Shown: positions 10,986 to 21,424, counted from the stretch's first letter. The stretch: DNA of 64,000 nt from Mycobacterium sp. WUMAC-067 (GCF_020217485.1 NZ_JAEKMI010000018.1:42208-106207); one strand, 5' to 3'. Made by a program: numbers and translations. The notes: generated by a model from the sequence alone, not told the origin.

Positions 10986-11360
10986 TTACCTGGCCTTCTT
11001 CTTGCCGGCGATGGTGCGCTTGGGCCCCTTGCGGGTGCGCGCGTTGGTCTTGGTCCGCTGGCCGCGCACCGGCAGGCCACGGCGGTGCCGCAGGCCCTGG
11101 TAGCAGCCGATCTCGATCTTGCGGCGGATGTCGGCCTGGACCTCGCGGCGCAGGTCACCCTCCACCTTCAGGTTGGCTTCGATGTAGTCACGCAGGTGGG
11201 TCAGCTGGTCGTCGGTGAGGTCCCTGGTGCGCAGGTTCCTGTCGATCCCCGTCGCTTCCAGAATCTCGTTCGAACGGGTCCGGCCGACGCCGAAAATGTA
11301 AGTCAGCGCGATCTCCATCCGCTTGTCACGCGGCAGATCGACGCCTACTAGTCGAGCCAT
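10986..11360 (-). CDS. rpsM: 30S ribosomal protein S13
   Basis: Small-subunit head protein, 124 residues, starting [19 protein letters not shown], with the helix-two-turn-helix motif and the basic C-terminal tail that contacts tRNA in the P site ([19 protein letters not shown]). It follows rpmJ after a 174-base gap and begins the tight rpsM-rpsK-rpsD run of the alpha operon. Confidence 0.97.
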   Translation of the reverse strand: MARLVGVDLPRDKRMEIALTYIFGVGRTRSNEILEATGIDRNLRTRDLTDDQLTHLRDYIEANLKVEGDLRREVQADIRRKIEIGCYQGLRHRRGLPVRGQRTKTNARTRKGPKRTIAGKKKAR

Positions 11361-11534
11361 AGGTGGCGTTTCCTCTTTTTCTAGGCGGAGGTCTGATCCC
11401 AGTCCGTTCCCGATCTATCCGGGGCCCGGCCTCCGTCCGGGCGTGAGTGAGCGACGTATTCGCTCAGTGGTACTGGGAGGTCTGCATTCAGTTGTGGTGT
11501 TGGTAGCGCGGGGCGCCTCAACGGCGCGGCGGCA

Positions 11535-11648
11535 TCAGCCCTGACGCTGCTTGTGGCGCGGATCGGAGCAGATCACCATGACCCGCCCGTGCCGACGGAT
11601 CACCCTGCACTTGTCACAGATTGGCTTGACGCTCGGGTTCACCTTCAC
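11535..11648 (-). CDS. rpmJ: 50S ribosomal protein L36
   Basis: A 37-residue protein starting at GTG ([20 protein letters not shown]). The zinc ribbon ligands Cys11, Cys14, Cys27 and His32 are all present, so this is the zinc-binding form. It lies between infA and rpsM, its standard place. Confidence 0.95.
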
Positions 11649-11698
11649 GGCTGTTCGATCCTGTTCTGTCTATTCGTAGGTTGTTCTGATCGGGCTTG

Positions 11699-11920
11699 TT
11701 ACTTGTACCGGTACACGATGCGGCCCCGGGACAGGTCGTAGGGAGACAACTCCACCACCACCCGGTCCTCCGGCAGGATGCGGATGTAGTGCTGCCGCAT
11801 CTTGCCGCTGATGTGGGCAAGCACCTTGTGACCGTTCTCCAGCTCAATGCGAAACATCGCATTGGGCAGCGGCTCGACCACGCGGCCTTCGACCTCGATG
11901 GCGCCGTCTTTCTTGGCCAT
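11699..11920 (-). CDS. infA: Translation initiation factor IF-1
   Basis: Single S1-like OB-fold domain of 73 residues ([20 protein letters not shown] to the C-terminal RGRIVYRYK). It binds the 30S A site during initiation. It is the first gene of the alpha-operon run on this strand; the 254-base region upstream is shared with the divergent signalling gene and should hold its promoter, although I cannot place one with confidence. Confidence 0.98.
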
Positions 11921-12174
11921 AACTAGTTAAGAATCCTCGTCATTTAGTCTCGTTGTCGTCTGCGCCCAGACCGGCGCGACATGGCACACCGACTTGCAAC
12001 GTGAGCCGGTGACAGGACATTCCTAGGACTGGACACACAAAAAGTCGGCGCGGAGGTCGCACCGTCGTTCCACGATACCTGGTCATCGGCCACCACCAAA
12101 ATCGCTGTGGGTGGAACGCGGGGCCGCCCGCTCGACCTCCCACACGCCCGCTGACGAGCGCATACTTAACGCCA

Positions 12175-13857
12175 GTGAATACACCCGCACGCCCCGCAGA
12201 CACCGCACCGCAGCGCAAGCCCGTCATGCTCACCGTCGACGACGATCCGTCGGTTTCGCGGGCCGTCGCGCGCGATCTGCGTCGCCACTACGGCGAGGAC
12301 CACCGGATCGTGCGCGCGGAGTCGGGGCCCGACGCGCTCGGCACCCTCAAGGAGCTCAAACTGCGCGGCGAGACGGTGGCGCTGCTCATCGCGGACTACC
12401 GGATGCCGCAGATGAGCGGCATCGAGTTCCTCGAGCAGGCGATGGACCTGTATCCGGCGGCGCGCCGGGTGCTGCTCACCGCCTACGCCGACACCCACGC
12501 GGCCATCGATGCGATCAACGTCGTCGACCTGGACCACTACCTGCTCAAACCGTGGGACCCGCCGGAGGAGAAGTTCTACCCCGTCATCGACGGGCTGCTG
12601 GACGCCTGGCGGGCCGCGCCCGAGCACCCCATCCCGCACACCAAGGTGATCGGGCACCGCTGGTCGGCGCGGTCCTGGCAGGTGCGCGACTTCCTGGCCC
12701 GCAACGGCCTCTACTACAGCTGGTTCATGGCCGACGAGCCCGCCGGCGAGCGGCTGCTGGGCGCCGCCGGCGAGGACGGCCTGCGGCTGCCGGTGGTCGT
12801 CACCCAGCGCGGCGACACCCTCGTCGAGCCCACCGACGCGCAGCTGGCCGAGACCCTGGGCCTGACCACCACACCGTCGCAGGAGTTCTACGACCTGATC
12901 GTGGTCGGCGGCGGGCCCGCGGGCCTGGCCGCCGCCGTGTACGGCGCCTCCGAGGGGCTGCGCACCGTGCTCATCGAGCACACCGCGACGGGCGGTCAGG
13001 CCGGGCAGAGCTCGCGCATCGAGAACTACCTGGGCTTCCCGGACGGGGTTTCGGGCGGCCAGCTGGCAGACCGGGCCCGCCGGCAGGCCGAAAAGTTCGG
13101 CGCCGAACTGATCACCGCCCGCAAGGCCACCGCCCTCGAGGTGAACGGGTCCAAGCGCACCGTGCGCCTCGCCGACGGCGGCTCGATCGACGCGCACGCG
13201 GTCATCCTGGCCACCGGCGTCGCCTATCGCCAGCTGGACGCCGAGGGATGCGCGGAGCTGACCGGCTGCGGCGTCCACTACGGGGCGGCGGTCTCCATCG
13301 CCTCGGAGTGCGAAGGCGAAGAGGTCTACGTGATCGGCGGGGCCAACTCGGCCGGGCAGGCCGCCATGTACCTGTCGCGGACGGCCAAGTCGGTCAACAT
13401 CGTGGTGCGCGCGCCCTCGCTGGAGGCGTCGATGTCCCACTACCTGATCCAGCAGATCGAGGCCAACCCCAAGATCAACGTGCTGACCTGCACCGAGGTG
13501 CAGCGCGCCACCGGCGACGGCCACCTCGAGCAGCTGAGCCTGGTCAACAACCGGACCGGCGAAACCGAGGACGTCACCTGCGGCCGGATGTTCATCTTCA
13601 TCGGGGCCGCCCCGCGCACCGACTGGCTGGACGGGGTGCTGGCCCGCGACGACCACGGCTTCATCCTGACCGGCCCGGACCTGCGCAACGTGTGCGGCTG
13701 GACGCTGGACCGTCCGCCGCACCACCTGGAGACCAGCGTGCCGGGGGTGTTCGCCACCGGCGACGTCCGCTCGACGTCGGCCAAGCGGGTCGCGGCCGCC
13801 GTCGGTGAAGGGTCGATGGCCGTGATGCTGGTCCACCGCTACCTGGCCGAGAGCTAG
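12175..13857 (+). CDS. Response-regulator receiver fused to a thioredoxin-reductase-like flavoprotein
   Basis: A 560-residue three-part protein. Residues 15-140 are a CheY-like receiver with acidic pocket Asp22-24, phospho-acceptor Asp74 (IADYRMP), Thr102 and Lys125. Residues about 150-230 look like a glutaredoxin-type thioredoxin fold whose CxxC position reads WSARSW. Residues 238-560 are a thioredoxin-reductase-type FAD/NAD(P) domain with GGGPAG at 245-250 and a second nucleotide site GGANSAG at 388-394. The redox CxxC of true thioredoxin reductases is absent: the segment reads YGAAV at 369-373. Output is therefore probably an NAD(P)H-flavin function controlled by phosphorylation rather than thioredoxin reduction (inference). 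The histidine kinase follows nine bases downstream and is the likely partner. Confidence 0.88.
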   Translation: MNTPARPADTAPQRKPVMLTVDDDPSVSRAVARDLRRHYGEDHRIVRAESGPDALGTLKELKLRGETVALLIADYRMPQMSGIEFLEQAMDLYPAARRVLLTAYADTHAAIDAINVVDLDHYLLKPWDPPEEKFYPVIDGLLDAWRAAPEHPIPHTKVIGHRWSARSWQVRDFLARNGLYYSWFMADEPAGERLLGAAGEDGLRLPVVVTQRGDTLVEPTDAQLAETLGLTTTPSQEFYDLIVVGGGPAGLAAAVYGASEGLRTVLIEHTATGGQAGQSSRIENYLGFPDGVSGGQLADRARRQAEKFGAELITARKATALEVNGSKRTVRLADGGSIDAHAVILATGVAYRQLDAEGCAELTGCGVHYGAAVSIASECEGEEVYVIGGANSAGQAAMYLSRTAKSVNIVVRAPSLEASMSHYLIQQIEANPKINVLTCTEVQRATGDGHLEQLSLVNNRTGETEDVTCGRMFIFIGAAPRTDWLDGVLARDDHGFILTGPDLRNVCGWTLDRPPHHLETSVPGVFATGDVRSTSAKRVAAAVGEGSMAVMLVHRYLAES

Positions 13858-13865
13858 GAGGGGCG

Positions 13866-15386
13866 ATGGCCGGCGCCGAATCCATCAAGGTCCCCTGCGA
13901 GCCCGACGAGCTGCGCAGCCTGTTTTTGTTCGAGGCGCTCACCGACGAGCAGCTTGCGGTGTTGTGCGCGGCGGGCCACATCGAAAACTACGAACCGGGC
14001 CCGATCTGCGTCGAGGGCGAACCCGCCACCTGCTTCTACGTGCTGATCGAGGGCGAGCTGATGATGTCCAAGCTCTCCGGCGGCCAGGACATCGAAACCA
14101 ACCGCACCTCGCAGCGCGGCGTGTACTGCGGGGCCTGGCGGGCGTTCACCGGCGGGAAGCAGAAGAGTTACGACGCCTCGGTGCACGTCACCCGGCCGTC
14201 GCGGTTCTTCGTGATGGACGCGCCGGTCTTCGCCCGGTTCATGAAGGACCAGTTCCCGATGGCCGTCCACCTGCTCGACGGCATCGCCGTCGGCACCGAC
14301 CGGACCCGCCGGATCATCGACAACCGGGAGAAGCTGTTGGCGCTGGGCCGGTTGTCGGCCGGGCTGACCCATCAGCTCAACAACCCGGCGGCGGCAATCG
14401 CGCGGGCCGCGTCGGATCTGCGCGAACGGGTGGCCAGCATGCGGCACAAGCTGGCGATGCTCGCCGACGGCACCGTCTCCCCCGAGGCGCTCAGCGCCCT
14501 GGTGCGGCTGCAGGAGCGGGTCGCCGAGCAGGTCGCCAAGTCCGCCTCGCAGCATTTGAGCGCGCTCGAGACCTCCGACCGCGAGGACGCCGTCGGCGAC
14601 TGGCTCGAAGAGCACGGCATCGACGGCGGCTGGGACATCGCGCCGACGTTCGTGGAGGGCGGCATCGACACCGATTGGCTGGAGCGGATCTCCGCGGTGA
14701 GCGAGGAGCTCGCGTCGACATCGGCGGAGCAGGCGATCCGATGGATCAACTACACCATCGAGAGCGAGCTGCTGATGAATCAGATTCTGGAAGCCAGCAA
14801 ACGGATTTCGGCGCTGGTCGCCGACGCCAAGCAGTATTCGCAGATGGATCGGGCCCCGTTCCAGGTGACCAACGTGCACGATCTGCTGCGCAGCACGCTG
14901 GTGATGTTCGCCGACCGGTTGACCAAGGACGGCACCAAAAACTCGCACGCCGTCACCGTGGTCAAGGATTTCGACCAGTCGCTTCCCGAAATCCCGTGCT
15001 ATCCGGGCGATCTCAACCAGGTGTGGACCAACATCATCGACAACGCGATCGCCGCGATGCGCGACACCGGCGGCACTCTGACCATCCGCACCTGCCGGGA
15101 AGGCGACAGCCTGGCCCGCATCGAGATCTGCGACACCGGGCCCGGCATCCCCGAGGACGTGCGCGAGCACATCTTCGAGCCGTTCTTCACCACCAAACCG
15201 TTCGGCGAAGGCACCGGGTTGGGCCTGGACCTGGCGTTCAACATCGTGGTCAAGAAGCACCGCGGGGACCTGCGGGTGGAATCGGCGCCCGGCGACACCC
15301 GATTCATCGTGCTGCTGCCGCTGGAGCCGCCCGCCGCCGGCGTCGCCGTCGCCGACCTCGATGAGGACATCGCAGCGCCGGAATAG
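13866..15386 (+). CDS. Cyclic-nucleotide-binding-domain histidine kinase
   Basis: Sensor kinase of 506 residues with no obvious membrane segment. Residues 18-130 form a cNMP-binding-type jelly roll (FEALTDEQL, then FYVLIEGEL). The H-box GRLSAGLTHQLNNP places the phospho-accepting His at 169. The C-terminal HATPase domain has the N-box (WTNIIDNAIAAM), the G1 box (CDTGPGIP) and the G2 box (GEGTGLGL). The AGGAGG ribosome site overlaps the end of the preceding receiver-flavoprotein gene, so the two form an operon and most likely a two-component system. The ligand of the sensory domain cannot be deduced; the phosphate-binding arginine of a true cAMP pocket was not clearly seen. Confidence 0.88.
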   Translation: MAGAESIKVPCEPDELRSLFLFEALTDEQLAVLCAAGHIENYEPGPICVEGEPATCFYVLIEGELMMSKLSGGQDIETNRTSQRGVYCGAWRAFTGGKQKSYDASVHVTRPSRFFVMDAPVFARFMKDQFPMAVHLLDGIAVGTDRTRRIIDNREKLLALGRLSAGLTHQLNNPAAAIARAASDLRERVASMRHKLAMLADGTVSPEALSALVRLQERVAEQVAKSASQHLSALETSDREDAVGDWLEEHGIDGGWDIAPTFVEGGIDTDWLERISAVSEELASTSAEQAIRWINYTIESELLMNQILEASKRISALVADAKQYSQMDRAPFQVTNVHDLLRSTLVMFADRLTKDGTKNSHAVTVVKDFDQSLPEIPCYPGDLNQVWTNIIDNAIAAMRDTGGTLTIRTCREGDSLARIEICDTGPGIPEDVREHIFEPFFTTKPFGEGTGLGLDLAFNIVVKKHRGDLRVESAPGDTRFIVLLPLEPPAAGVAVADLDEDIAAPE

Positions 15387-15422
15387 TGGAATAGGGCCGC
15401 ACCGCGCCCGGTTGGGAACACC

Positions 15423-16271
15423 ATGACCGATGCACCAAGCAAGCCCGATCTCGGCCGGTTCGGATCGTTCGGACGCGGCGTCACACCCCAGCAGGCCAAG
15501 GACATCGAGGCGCTGGGCTACGGGGCCGTGTGGGTCGGCGGTTCGCCGCCCGCCGAGCTGGCCTGGGTCGAACCCCTCCTGGAAGCGACGACGACGCTGC
15601 AGGTGGGCACCGGCATCGTCAACATCTGGACCGCGGCCGCCAAGCCGGTGGCCGAATCCTTCCACCGCATCGAGGCGGCCTACCCGGGACGCTTCCTGCT
15701 CGGCATCGGCGTCGGCCATCCCGAGGCCCACACCGAGTACCGCAAGCCCTACGACGCCCTGGCGGACTACCTGAAGCAGCTCGATGACTACGGGGTGCCC
15801 GCCAACCGCCGGGTCGTCGCCGCGCTCGGCCCGCGCGTCCTCAAGTTGTCCGCGGAGCGCTCCGCCGGGGCGCACCCCTACCTGACCACGCCGGAACACA
15901 CCGCGCGGGCCCGCGAGATCATCGGCCCGTCGGCTTTCCTCGCCCCCGAGCACAAGGCGATTCTGACCACCGACGCCGACAAGGCCCGGGCGGTCGGCCG
16001 CAAGGCGCTCGACGTCTATTTCAATCTCGCCAACTACCGAAACAACTGGAAGCGGCTGGGTTTCGGCGAAGACGAGGTCACCCGGCCGGGCAGCGACCGG
16101 CTGGTGGACGCGGTCGTGGCCTATGGCACCGCGGACCAGATCGCGGCGCGGCTCTCCGAGCATCTCGAGGCCGGCGCCGATCACGTCCCCGTGCAGGTCC
16201 TGACGAAGGATGAAAACCTCGTCTCGGCGCTGGCCGAACTGGCGGGCCCACTGGGATTGAATCCGTCCTGA
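15423..16271 (+). CDS. Luciferase-like (F420-type) oxidoreductase, copy 1
   Basis: TIM-barrel flavin/F420-dependent monooxygenase-like protein of 282 residues, of the kind found at Rv3463 in M. tuberculosis. Motifs include GYGAVWVGGSPPAELAW near the N terminus, GTGIVNIW at about 62-69, GRFLLGIGVGHPE at about 95-107, and a C-terminal phosphate-binding region (GSDRLVDAVVAYGTADQIAARL). Substrate unknown. It follows the histidine kinase by 36 bases and is followed by a clearly related copy after 20 bases; the pair looks like a tandem duplication. Confidence 0.87.
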   Translation: MTDAPSKPDLGRFGSFGRGVTPQQAKDIEALGYGAVWVGGSPPAELAWVEPLLEATTTLQVGTGIVNIWTAAAKPVAESFHRIEAAYPGRFLLGIGVGHPEAHTEYRKPYDALADYLKQLDDYGVPANRRVVAALGPRVLKLSAERSAGAHPYLTTPEHTARAREIIGPSAFLAPEHKAILTTDADKARAVGRKALDVYFNLANYRNNWKRLGFGEDEVTRPGSDRLVDAVVAYGTADQIAARLSEHLEAGADHVPVQVLTKDENLVSALAELAGPLGLNPS

Positions 16272-16291
16272 CGACTCGTAGGGGGAGCTGA

Positions 16292-17158
16292 ATGACCGAG
16301 GGAGTTTCGCTCAAGCCCGACCTGGGCCAGTTCGGCGTGTGGCTGCCGACCCGATCCATCACCCCCCAGCTGGCCGCGGGGATCGAATCGCTGGGCTACG
16401 GCGCCGCCTGGATCGGCGGCTCGCCGGATGCGGGCCTGTCCTGGGCCGATCCGGCGCTGGCGCGGACGACGTCGCTGCACCTGGCCACCGGAATCGTCAA
16501 CATCTGGTCGGCACCGGCCCCGGCGGTCGCCGAGGCGTTCCACCGCATCGAAACCGGCCACCCGGGAAGGTTTTTGCTCGGCGTCGGCGTCGGCCACCCC
16601 GAGCACACCCAGGAGTACGTCAAGCCGTACGACGCCCTGGTCTCCTATCTCGACGAGCTCGACGCGGCCCTGGTGCCGACCAGCCGTCGGGTGGTCGCTG
16701 CCCTCGGGCCGCGGGTGCTGCGCCTCGCAGCGCAGCGCAGCGCGGGCGCGCACCCCTACCTGACCACCCCGGAGCACACGGCCAAGGCGCGCGAATTGCT
16801 CGGCGGGGCAGTGTTTTTGGCGCCCGAGCACAAGGTGGTGCTGAGCACGGACGCCGAGCGCGCCCGCGAGGTCGGCCGCCAGACCGTCGAGCATTACCTG
16901 GGCCTGAGCAACTACGTGAACAATTGGCTGCGGCTGGGGTTCACCGAGGCCGACGTGCGCACGCCCGGCAGCGACAGACTGATCGACGCGGTGGTCGCCC
17001 ACGGCACCCCCGAGGCGATCGCGGCCCGGCTGCGCGAGCATCTGGACGCCGGGGCCGACCACGTGGCCATCCAGGTCCTGGGCGGCTATTCCGAAGAAAC
17101 GCTGCTACCTGCGCTGACCGAATTGGCCGGCGCTCTGGGGCTAACTGCCACAAACTGA
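16292..17158 (+). CDS. Luciferase-like (F420-type) oxidoreductase, copy 2
   Basis: Paralogue of the preceding gene, 288 residues, sharing GYGAAWIGGSPDAGLSWADP, GIVNIWSAP, GRFLLGVGVGHPE and AGAHPYLTTPEHTAKARELL with it almost position by position. By family it is expected to bind F420 or flavin and reduce or oxidise an unknown substrate. A GGGGGAG ribosome site precedes the ATG at 16292. The two copies differ mostly in the last third, so they may have distinct substrates (inference). Confidence 0.87.
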   Translation: MTEGVSLKPDLGQFGVWLPTRSITPQLAAGIESLGYGAAWIGGSPDAGLSWADPALARTTSLHLATGIVNIWSAPAPAVAEAFHRIETGHPGRFLLGVGVGHPEHTQEYVKPYDALVSYLDELDAALVPTSRRVVAALGPRVLRLAAQRSAGAHPYLTTPEHTAKARELLGGAVFLAPEHKVVLSTDAERAREVGRQTVEHYLGLSNYVNNWLRLGFTEADVRTPGSDRLIDAVVAHGTPEAIAARLREHLDAGADHVAIQVLGGYSEETLLPALTELAGALGLTATN

Positions 17159-18181
<1,023 letters not shown>

Positions 18182-18182
18182 C

Positions 18183-18800
18183 GTGAAAGTTCGCGAACTG
18201 AAGATCCCCGGGGCCTGGGAGATCACCCCCGCCGTTCATGGCGATTCGCGCGGCCATTTCTTCGAATGGCTCACCGACAAGGGATTCAGCTCCTTCGCCG
18301 GTCACCGGCTGGACGTCCGGCAGGCCAATTGCTCGGTGTCATCGGCGGGCGTACTGCGCGGACTGCATTTCGCCGAGGTACCGCCGAGCCAGGCCAAGTA
18401 CGTGACCTGCGTGCGCGGCGCGGTATTCGACGTCGTCGTCGACATCCGGGTGGGCTCACCGACATTCGGACAGTGGGACTCGGTGCTGCTCGACGACACC
18501 GAGCACAGGACGATTTACCTCTCCGAAGGCCTCGGACACGGATTCCTGGCATTGCAAGACGATTCGACGGTGATGTATCTGTGCTCGGCGGAATACAACC
18601 CGCAACGCGAACACACGATTTGCGCAACCGATCCGGCGCTGGGAATCGATTGGCCACTGGTGGGCGGCGCACCGCCGAACCTGTCCGACCGCGATGCCGC
18701 GGCCCCCAGCTTCGACGAAGTGTGCGCCTCCGGCCTGCTTCCCACCTGGGAGGAGACGCAGGCGTTCATCGACGGTTTGCGGACGGAGCCCACGAATTGA
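18183..18800 (+). CDS. rmlC: dTDP-4-dehydrorhamnose 3,5-epimerase
   Basis: Third enzyme of dTDP-L-rhamnose synthesis, a cupin-fold epimerase of 205 residues. Conserved elements are DSRGHFFEWL, SSAGVLRGLHF (catalytic His62) and AEYNPQREH. The GTG at 18183 (VKVRELKIPGAWEITP) matches the start of known mycobacterial RmlC; an in-frame GTG at 18171 would add four residues and overlap rmlB. The preceding rmlB stop ends one base before the start, so coupling is likely. Confidence 0.95.
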   Translation: MKVRELKIPGAWEITPAVHGDSRGHFFEWLTDKGFSSFAGHRLDVRQANCSVSSAGVLRGLHFAEVPPSQAKYVTCVRGAVFDVVVDIRVGSPTFGQWDSVLLDDTEHRTIYLSEGLGHGFLALQDDSTVMYLCSAEYNPQREHTICATDPALGIDWPLVGGAPPNLSDRDAAAPSFDEVCASGLLPTWEETQAFIDGLRTEPTN

Positions 18801-19040
18801 CGCGGGTGATCGGCGCCGCCCATTGCGGCGACGTGCGTTATCCCGCACCATTCTTCGTGCTCGCGGCGCGTGAAATTGTTTTCGCCGCCTGACCTGCCTA
18901 TTAGACGTATATCTATTAACGTTTCCATTGCGTCCGCCGAATTGGACCGGTGCCGTAAAGCGGCAATGTTCGGCGTTCCGTGGCGCTAGGATTGCGCCGA
19001 TGATGCCGAGGACGCCCTGTTTGATTGGCGGGAGCCGCCG
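18801..19040. other. Intergenic region with a short AT-rich patch
   Basis: 240 bases without a gene between rmlC and the first acyltransferase. The stretch 18898-18932 is notably AT-rich for this genome (about ATTAGACGTATATCTATTAA), which fits a promoter region or a recombination scar. I could not fit a convincing -35/-10 pair. No hairpin was seen. Confidence 0.4.
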
Positions 19041-20162
19041 ATGAAGCTTGGGCAGGTGTTCGATCCGCGAAGCAATGCGCTCAACGCGTGGCGGTTGGCG
19101 CTCGCGGGCGAGGTCATCTTTTGGCACACCTACCCGATCCGGGGTCATCTCCCTTCGGTGCGGGCCGTTCTGCAGCTGCTGCTCTGCGTCGGCGTGGACG
19201 GGTTCTTCGCGATCTCGGGCTTCCTCATCACGGCAAGTTGGATCAGTAACCCGCGGCTGCGCGCGTACCTGGCCGCCCGCGCCCTTCGCATCCTGCCCGG
19301 CTTCTACGTCTGCATGATCGTGACCGCGTTCGTCTTCGCCCCGCTGAGCGTGGCGATCCAGGGCGGATCGGCGGCCAGGCTGCTGTTCTCGTTCGCCCCG
19401 TTCGAATACGTCCTGAAGAACATCGCGGTGATGTGGCTCAAGCCCGACGTCGGCGGCACCCCGCACGACATTCCCAACGCGGGTATCTGGAACGCCTCGC
19501 TGTGGTCGTTGTTCTGGGAAGTGATGTGCTATCTGGTCGTTGCCCTCATCGGTGTGGCCGGACTCGCCAACCGCCGGTGGGTTTCCCCGACGATTTTGGT
19601 GGTGGCGGCGATCGGGGCGTCGATGATGCCGCCCGTCACCTTTCCCGAGGTGTTCAATCGGCCGACCGGCAACGTGGGAGCCGTCATCATCTTCCTCGCG
19701 TGCCGCGCCGCGATCATGTTCGCGGCGGGAGCGCTGCTGTATCAATGGCGCGATGTCATTCCCGCGCGGTGGTCGCTGGTCGCGGTGAGCGTGGTCATCG
19801 TGCTGCTGGCCGGACAGCTGCCCGATTACCGGGTGGTCGCCGCCGTCCCCCTGGCGTACGCCGTCGTCGTCTCCGGCTCCCTGCTGCACCACAAGCGCTT
19901 GAGATTACGCACGGACGTGTCCTACGGCATGTACATCTATGCGTACCCGACGCAACAGCTTTTGGCCGTCCTCGGCTTGCTCAGCCTCAATCCGTTCGTG
20001 TTCTGTCTCGCCGTGGCGGCGGCGACCCTGCCGCTGGCCGCGGCGAGCTGGTTCCTCGTCGAAAAGCCGGCGAGGTCGCTGAAGGCGCGGCTCAAACGAA
20101 AAGCTGCGGGTGCCCCCGAAGCAGCGATGGTGCTGCCGCCGGAGGCCACGGGCGCCGCGTGA
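19041..20162 (+). CDS. Membrane acyltransferase, acyltransferase-3 (OafA-like) family, copy 1
   Basis: Integral membrane O-acyltransferase of 373 residues with about ten hydrophobic helices. N-terminal motif MKLGQVFDPRSNALNAWRLA leads to the active-site His region (EVIFWHTYPI) and the conserved DGFFAISGFLITASW. The WNASLWSLFWEVMCYL segment and the C-terminal VEKPARSLK are typical. By family it moves an acyl group from a cytoplasmic donor to an exported glycan or glycolipid; the neighbouring rhamnose genes make a cell-wall or glycolipid substrate plausible (inference). It is the first of three tandem paralogues. Confidence 0.88.
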   Translation: MKLGQVFDPRSNALNAWRLALAGEVIFWHTYPIRGHLPSVRAVLQLLLCVGVDGFFAISGFLITASWISNPRLRAYLAARALRILPGFYVCMIVTAFVFAPLSVAIQGGSAARLLFSFAPFEYVLKNIAVMWLKPDVGGTPHDIPNAGIWNASLWSLFWEVMCYLVVALIGVAGLANRRWVSPTILVVAAIGASMMPPVTFPEVFNRPTGNVGAVIIFLACRAAIMFAAGALLYQWRDVIPARWSLVAVSVVIVLLAGQLPDYRVVAAVPLAYAVVVSGSLLHHKRLRLRTDVSYGMYIYAYPTQQLLAVLGLLSLNPFVFCLAVAAATLPLAAASWFLVEKPARSLKARLKRKAAGAPEAAMVLPPEATGAA

Positions 20163-20287
20163 GTTCGGTCGCTACCGCCCACGGACTCACGTGACGGCTC
20201 CACCGGCTTTACCGGTTGTCACCGACCACCGACCTCTGGCCGATACGATGGCGCCGTGGCGCGTGGCGTAACGAGGGCCGGAGGCAG

Positions 20288-21424
20288 ATGAAGCTCGGAC
20301 AGGTATTCGATCCGCGAAGGAACGCGCTCAACGCGCTTCGGCTGGCGCTGGCGGCAGAGGTGATGCTGTTTCATTCGTGGCCGATCACGGGACACATGCC
20401 CCCGAAGTCGACTCTGCAGCTTTTCTTCTCGGTGGGTGTGGACGGGTTTTTCGCGATCTCGGGGTTCCTGATCACCCGGAGTTGGCTTACCGACCCGCGC
20501 CTGCGTGACTACCTGACCGCCCGCGCCCTTCGCATTCTGCCCGGTTTCTATGTCTGCCTGATCGTGACCGCGTTCGTTTTCGCCCCGCTCAGTATGGCGA
20601 TTCAAGGCGGGTCGGCCGCCAAGCTGCTGGGGTCCGCCGCGCCGCTCGAGTACGTCCTGAAAAATAGTGCGATCGCCTATCTGCAGCCGACGATCGACGG
20701 AACACTGCACGATCTACCGGGTGGAAATACCTGGAACGGCTCGATGTGGTCGTTGGTCTGGGAATTGCTGTGCTACTTGTTCGTTGCCGCTATCGGCCTG
20801 GCGGGACTGGGCAATCGTCGCTGGGTATCGCCGGCGGTTTTGGCGGTGGCGACACTGGGAGCGTTGGTCTTGCCGCCCCTGACATTTCCCGGGATATGGA
20901 CCATTCCGCAGCTTGCCGTGCGCGCGGCCATCATGTTTTCGGCCGGAGCCGTCATGTATCAATGGCGAGACGTGATCCCCGCCCGCTGGTCGCTCGTCGC
21001 GGTCTGCGTCGTCATCGTGGCGGCGGCCGGGTTCTTGCCCGACTACCGGGTGGTCGGCGCCCTGCCGCTCGCCTACGCCGTCGTCGTCTCGGGCTCCTTG
21101 CTCAAGAGCGAACGGTTGAGGCTGCGCACCGACCTGTCCTACGGCGTCTATATCTACGCATTCCCGACCCAGCAATTGCTGGCCGTCTGTGGTCTCGCGA
21201 CGCGTTTGTATCCGCCTCTGTTCTTTGTCGTCTCGGTGGTGGCCACGCTGCCGCTGGCCGCGGCGAGCTGGTTCCTCATCGAGAAGCCCTCGATGTCCCT
21301 GAAACGGCGCCTTCGGCGCAAGTGGTCCGCCCCGGTCGCGTCCAGCGCCGACGAAGCCCTCCCCGTCAGCACGGCCGATGTCATGGCCGAGGGGCCGGCT
21401 CCGGAGGCCCCGGGCAACGCCTGA
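20288..21424 (+). CDS. Membrane acyltransferase, acyltransferase-3 family, copy 2
   Basis: Paralogue of the preceding gene, 378 residues, with the same order of motifs: MKLGQVFDPRRNALNALRLA, EVMLFHSWPITGHMP with the candidate active-site His, DGFFAISGFLITRSW, SMWSLVWELLCYL and IEKPSMSLKRR. The ATG at 20288 lies a few bases after GGAGG and matches copy 1; the open frame extends 24 codons further upstream without support. The 125-base gap before it shows no clear promoter. Confidence 0.88.
   Translation: MKLGQVFDPRRNALNALRLALAAEVMLFHSWPITGHMPPKSTLQLFFSVGVDGFFAISGFLITRSWLTDPRLRDYLTARALRILPGFYVCLIVTAFVFAPLSMAIQGGSAAKLLGSAAPLEYVLKNSAIAYLQPTIDGTLHDLPGGNTWNGSMWSLVWELLCYLFVAAIGLAGLGNRRWVSPAVLAVATLGALVLPPLTFPGIWTIPQLAVRAAIMFSAGAVMYQWRDVIPARWSLVAVCVVIVAAAGFLPDYRVVGALPLAYAVVVSGSLLKSERLRLRTDLSYGVYIYAFPTQQLLAVCGLATRLYPPLFFVVSVVATLPLAAASWFLIEKPSMSLKRRLRRKWSAPVASSADEALPVSTADVMAEGPAPEAPGNA

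Noticed and set aside
11361..11534. Possible RNA gene in the gap between rpmJ and rpsM
   Set aside because: 174 bases show no cloverleaf or strong hairpin; it is probably a simple spacer within the operon.
11940..12233. Minus-strand open frame of 97 codons upstream of infA
   Set aside because: No ribosome site, no recognisable domain, and it overlaps the divergent gene start; probably the promoter region.
13854..16184. 776-codon minus-strand open frame opposite the kinase and the luciferase-like gene
   Set aside because: Reverse frame of two well-supported genes in high-GC DNA; no motifs and no ribosome site.
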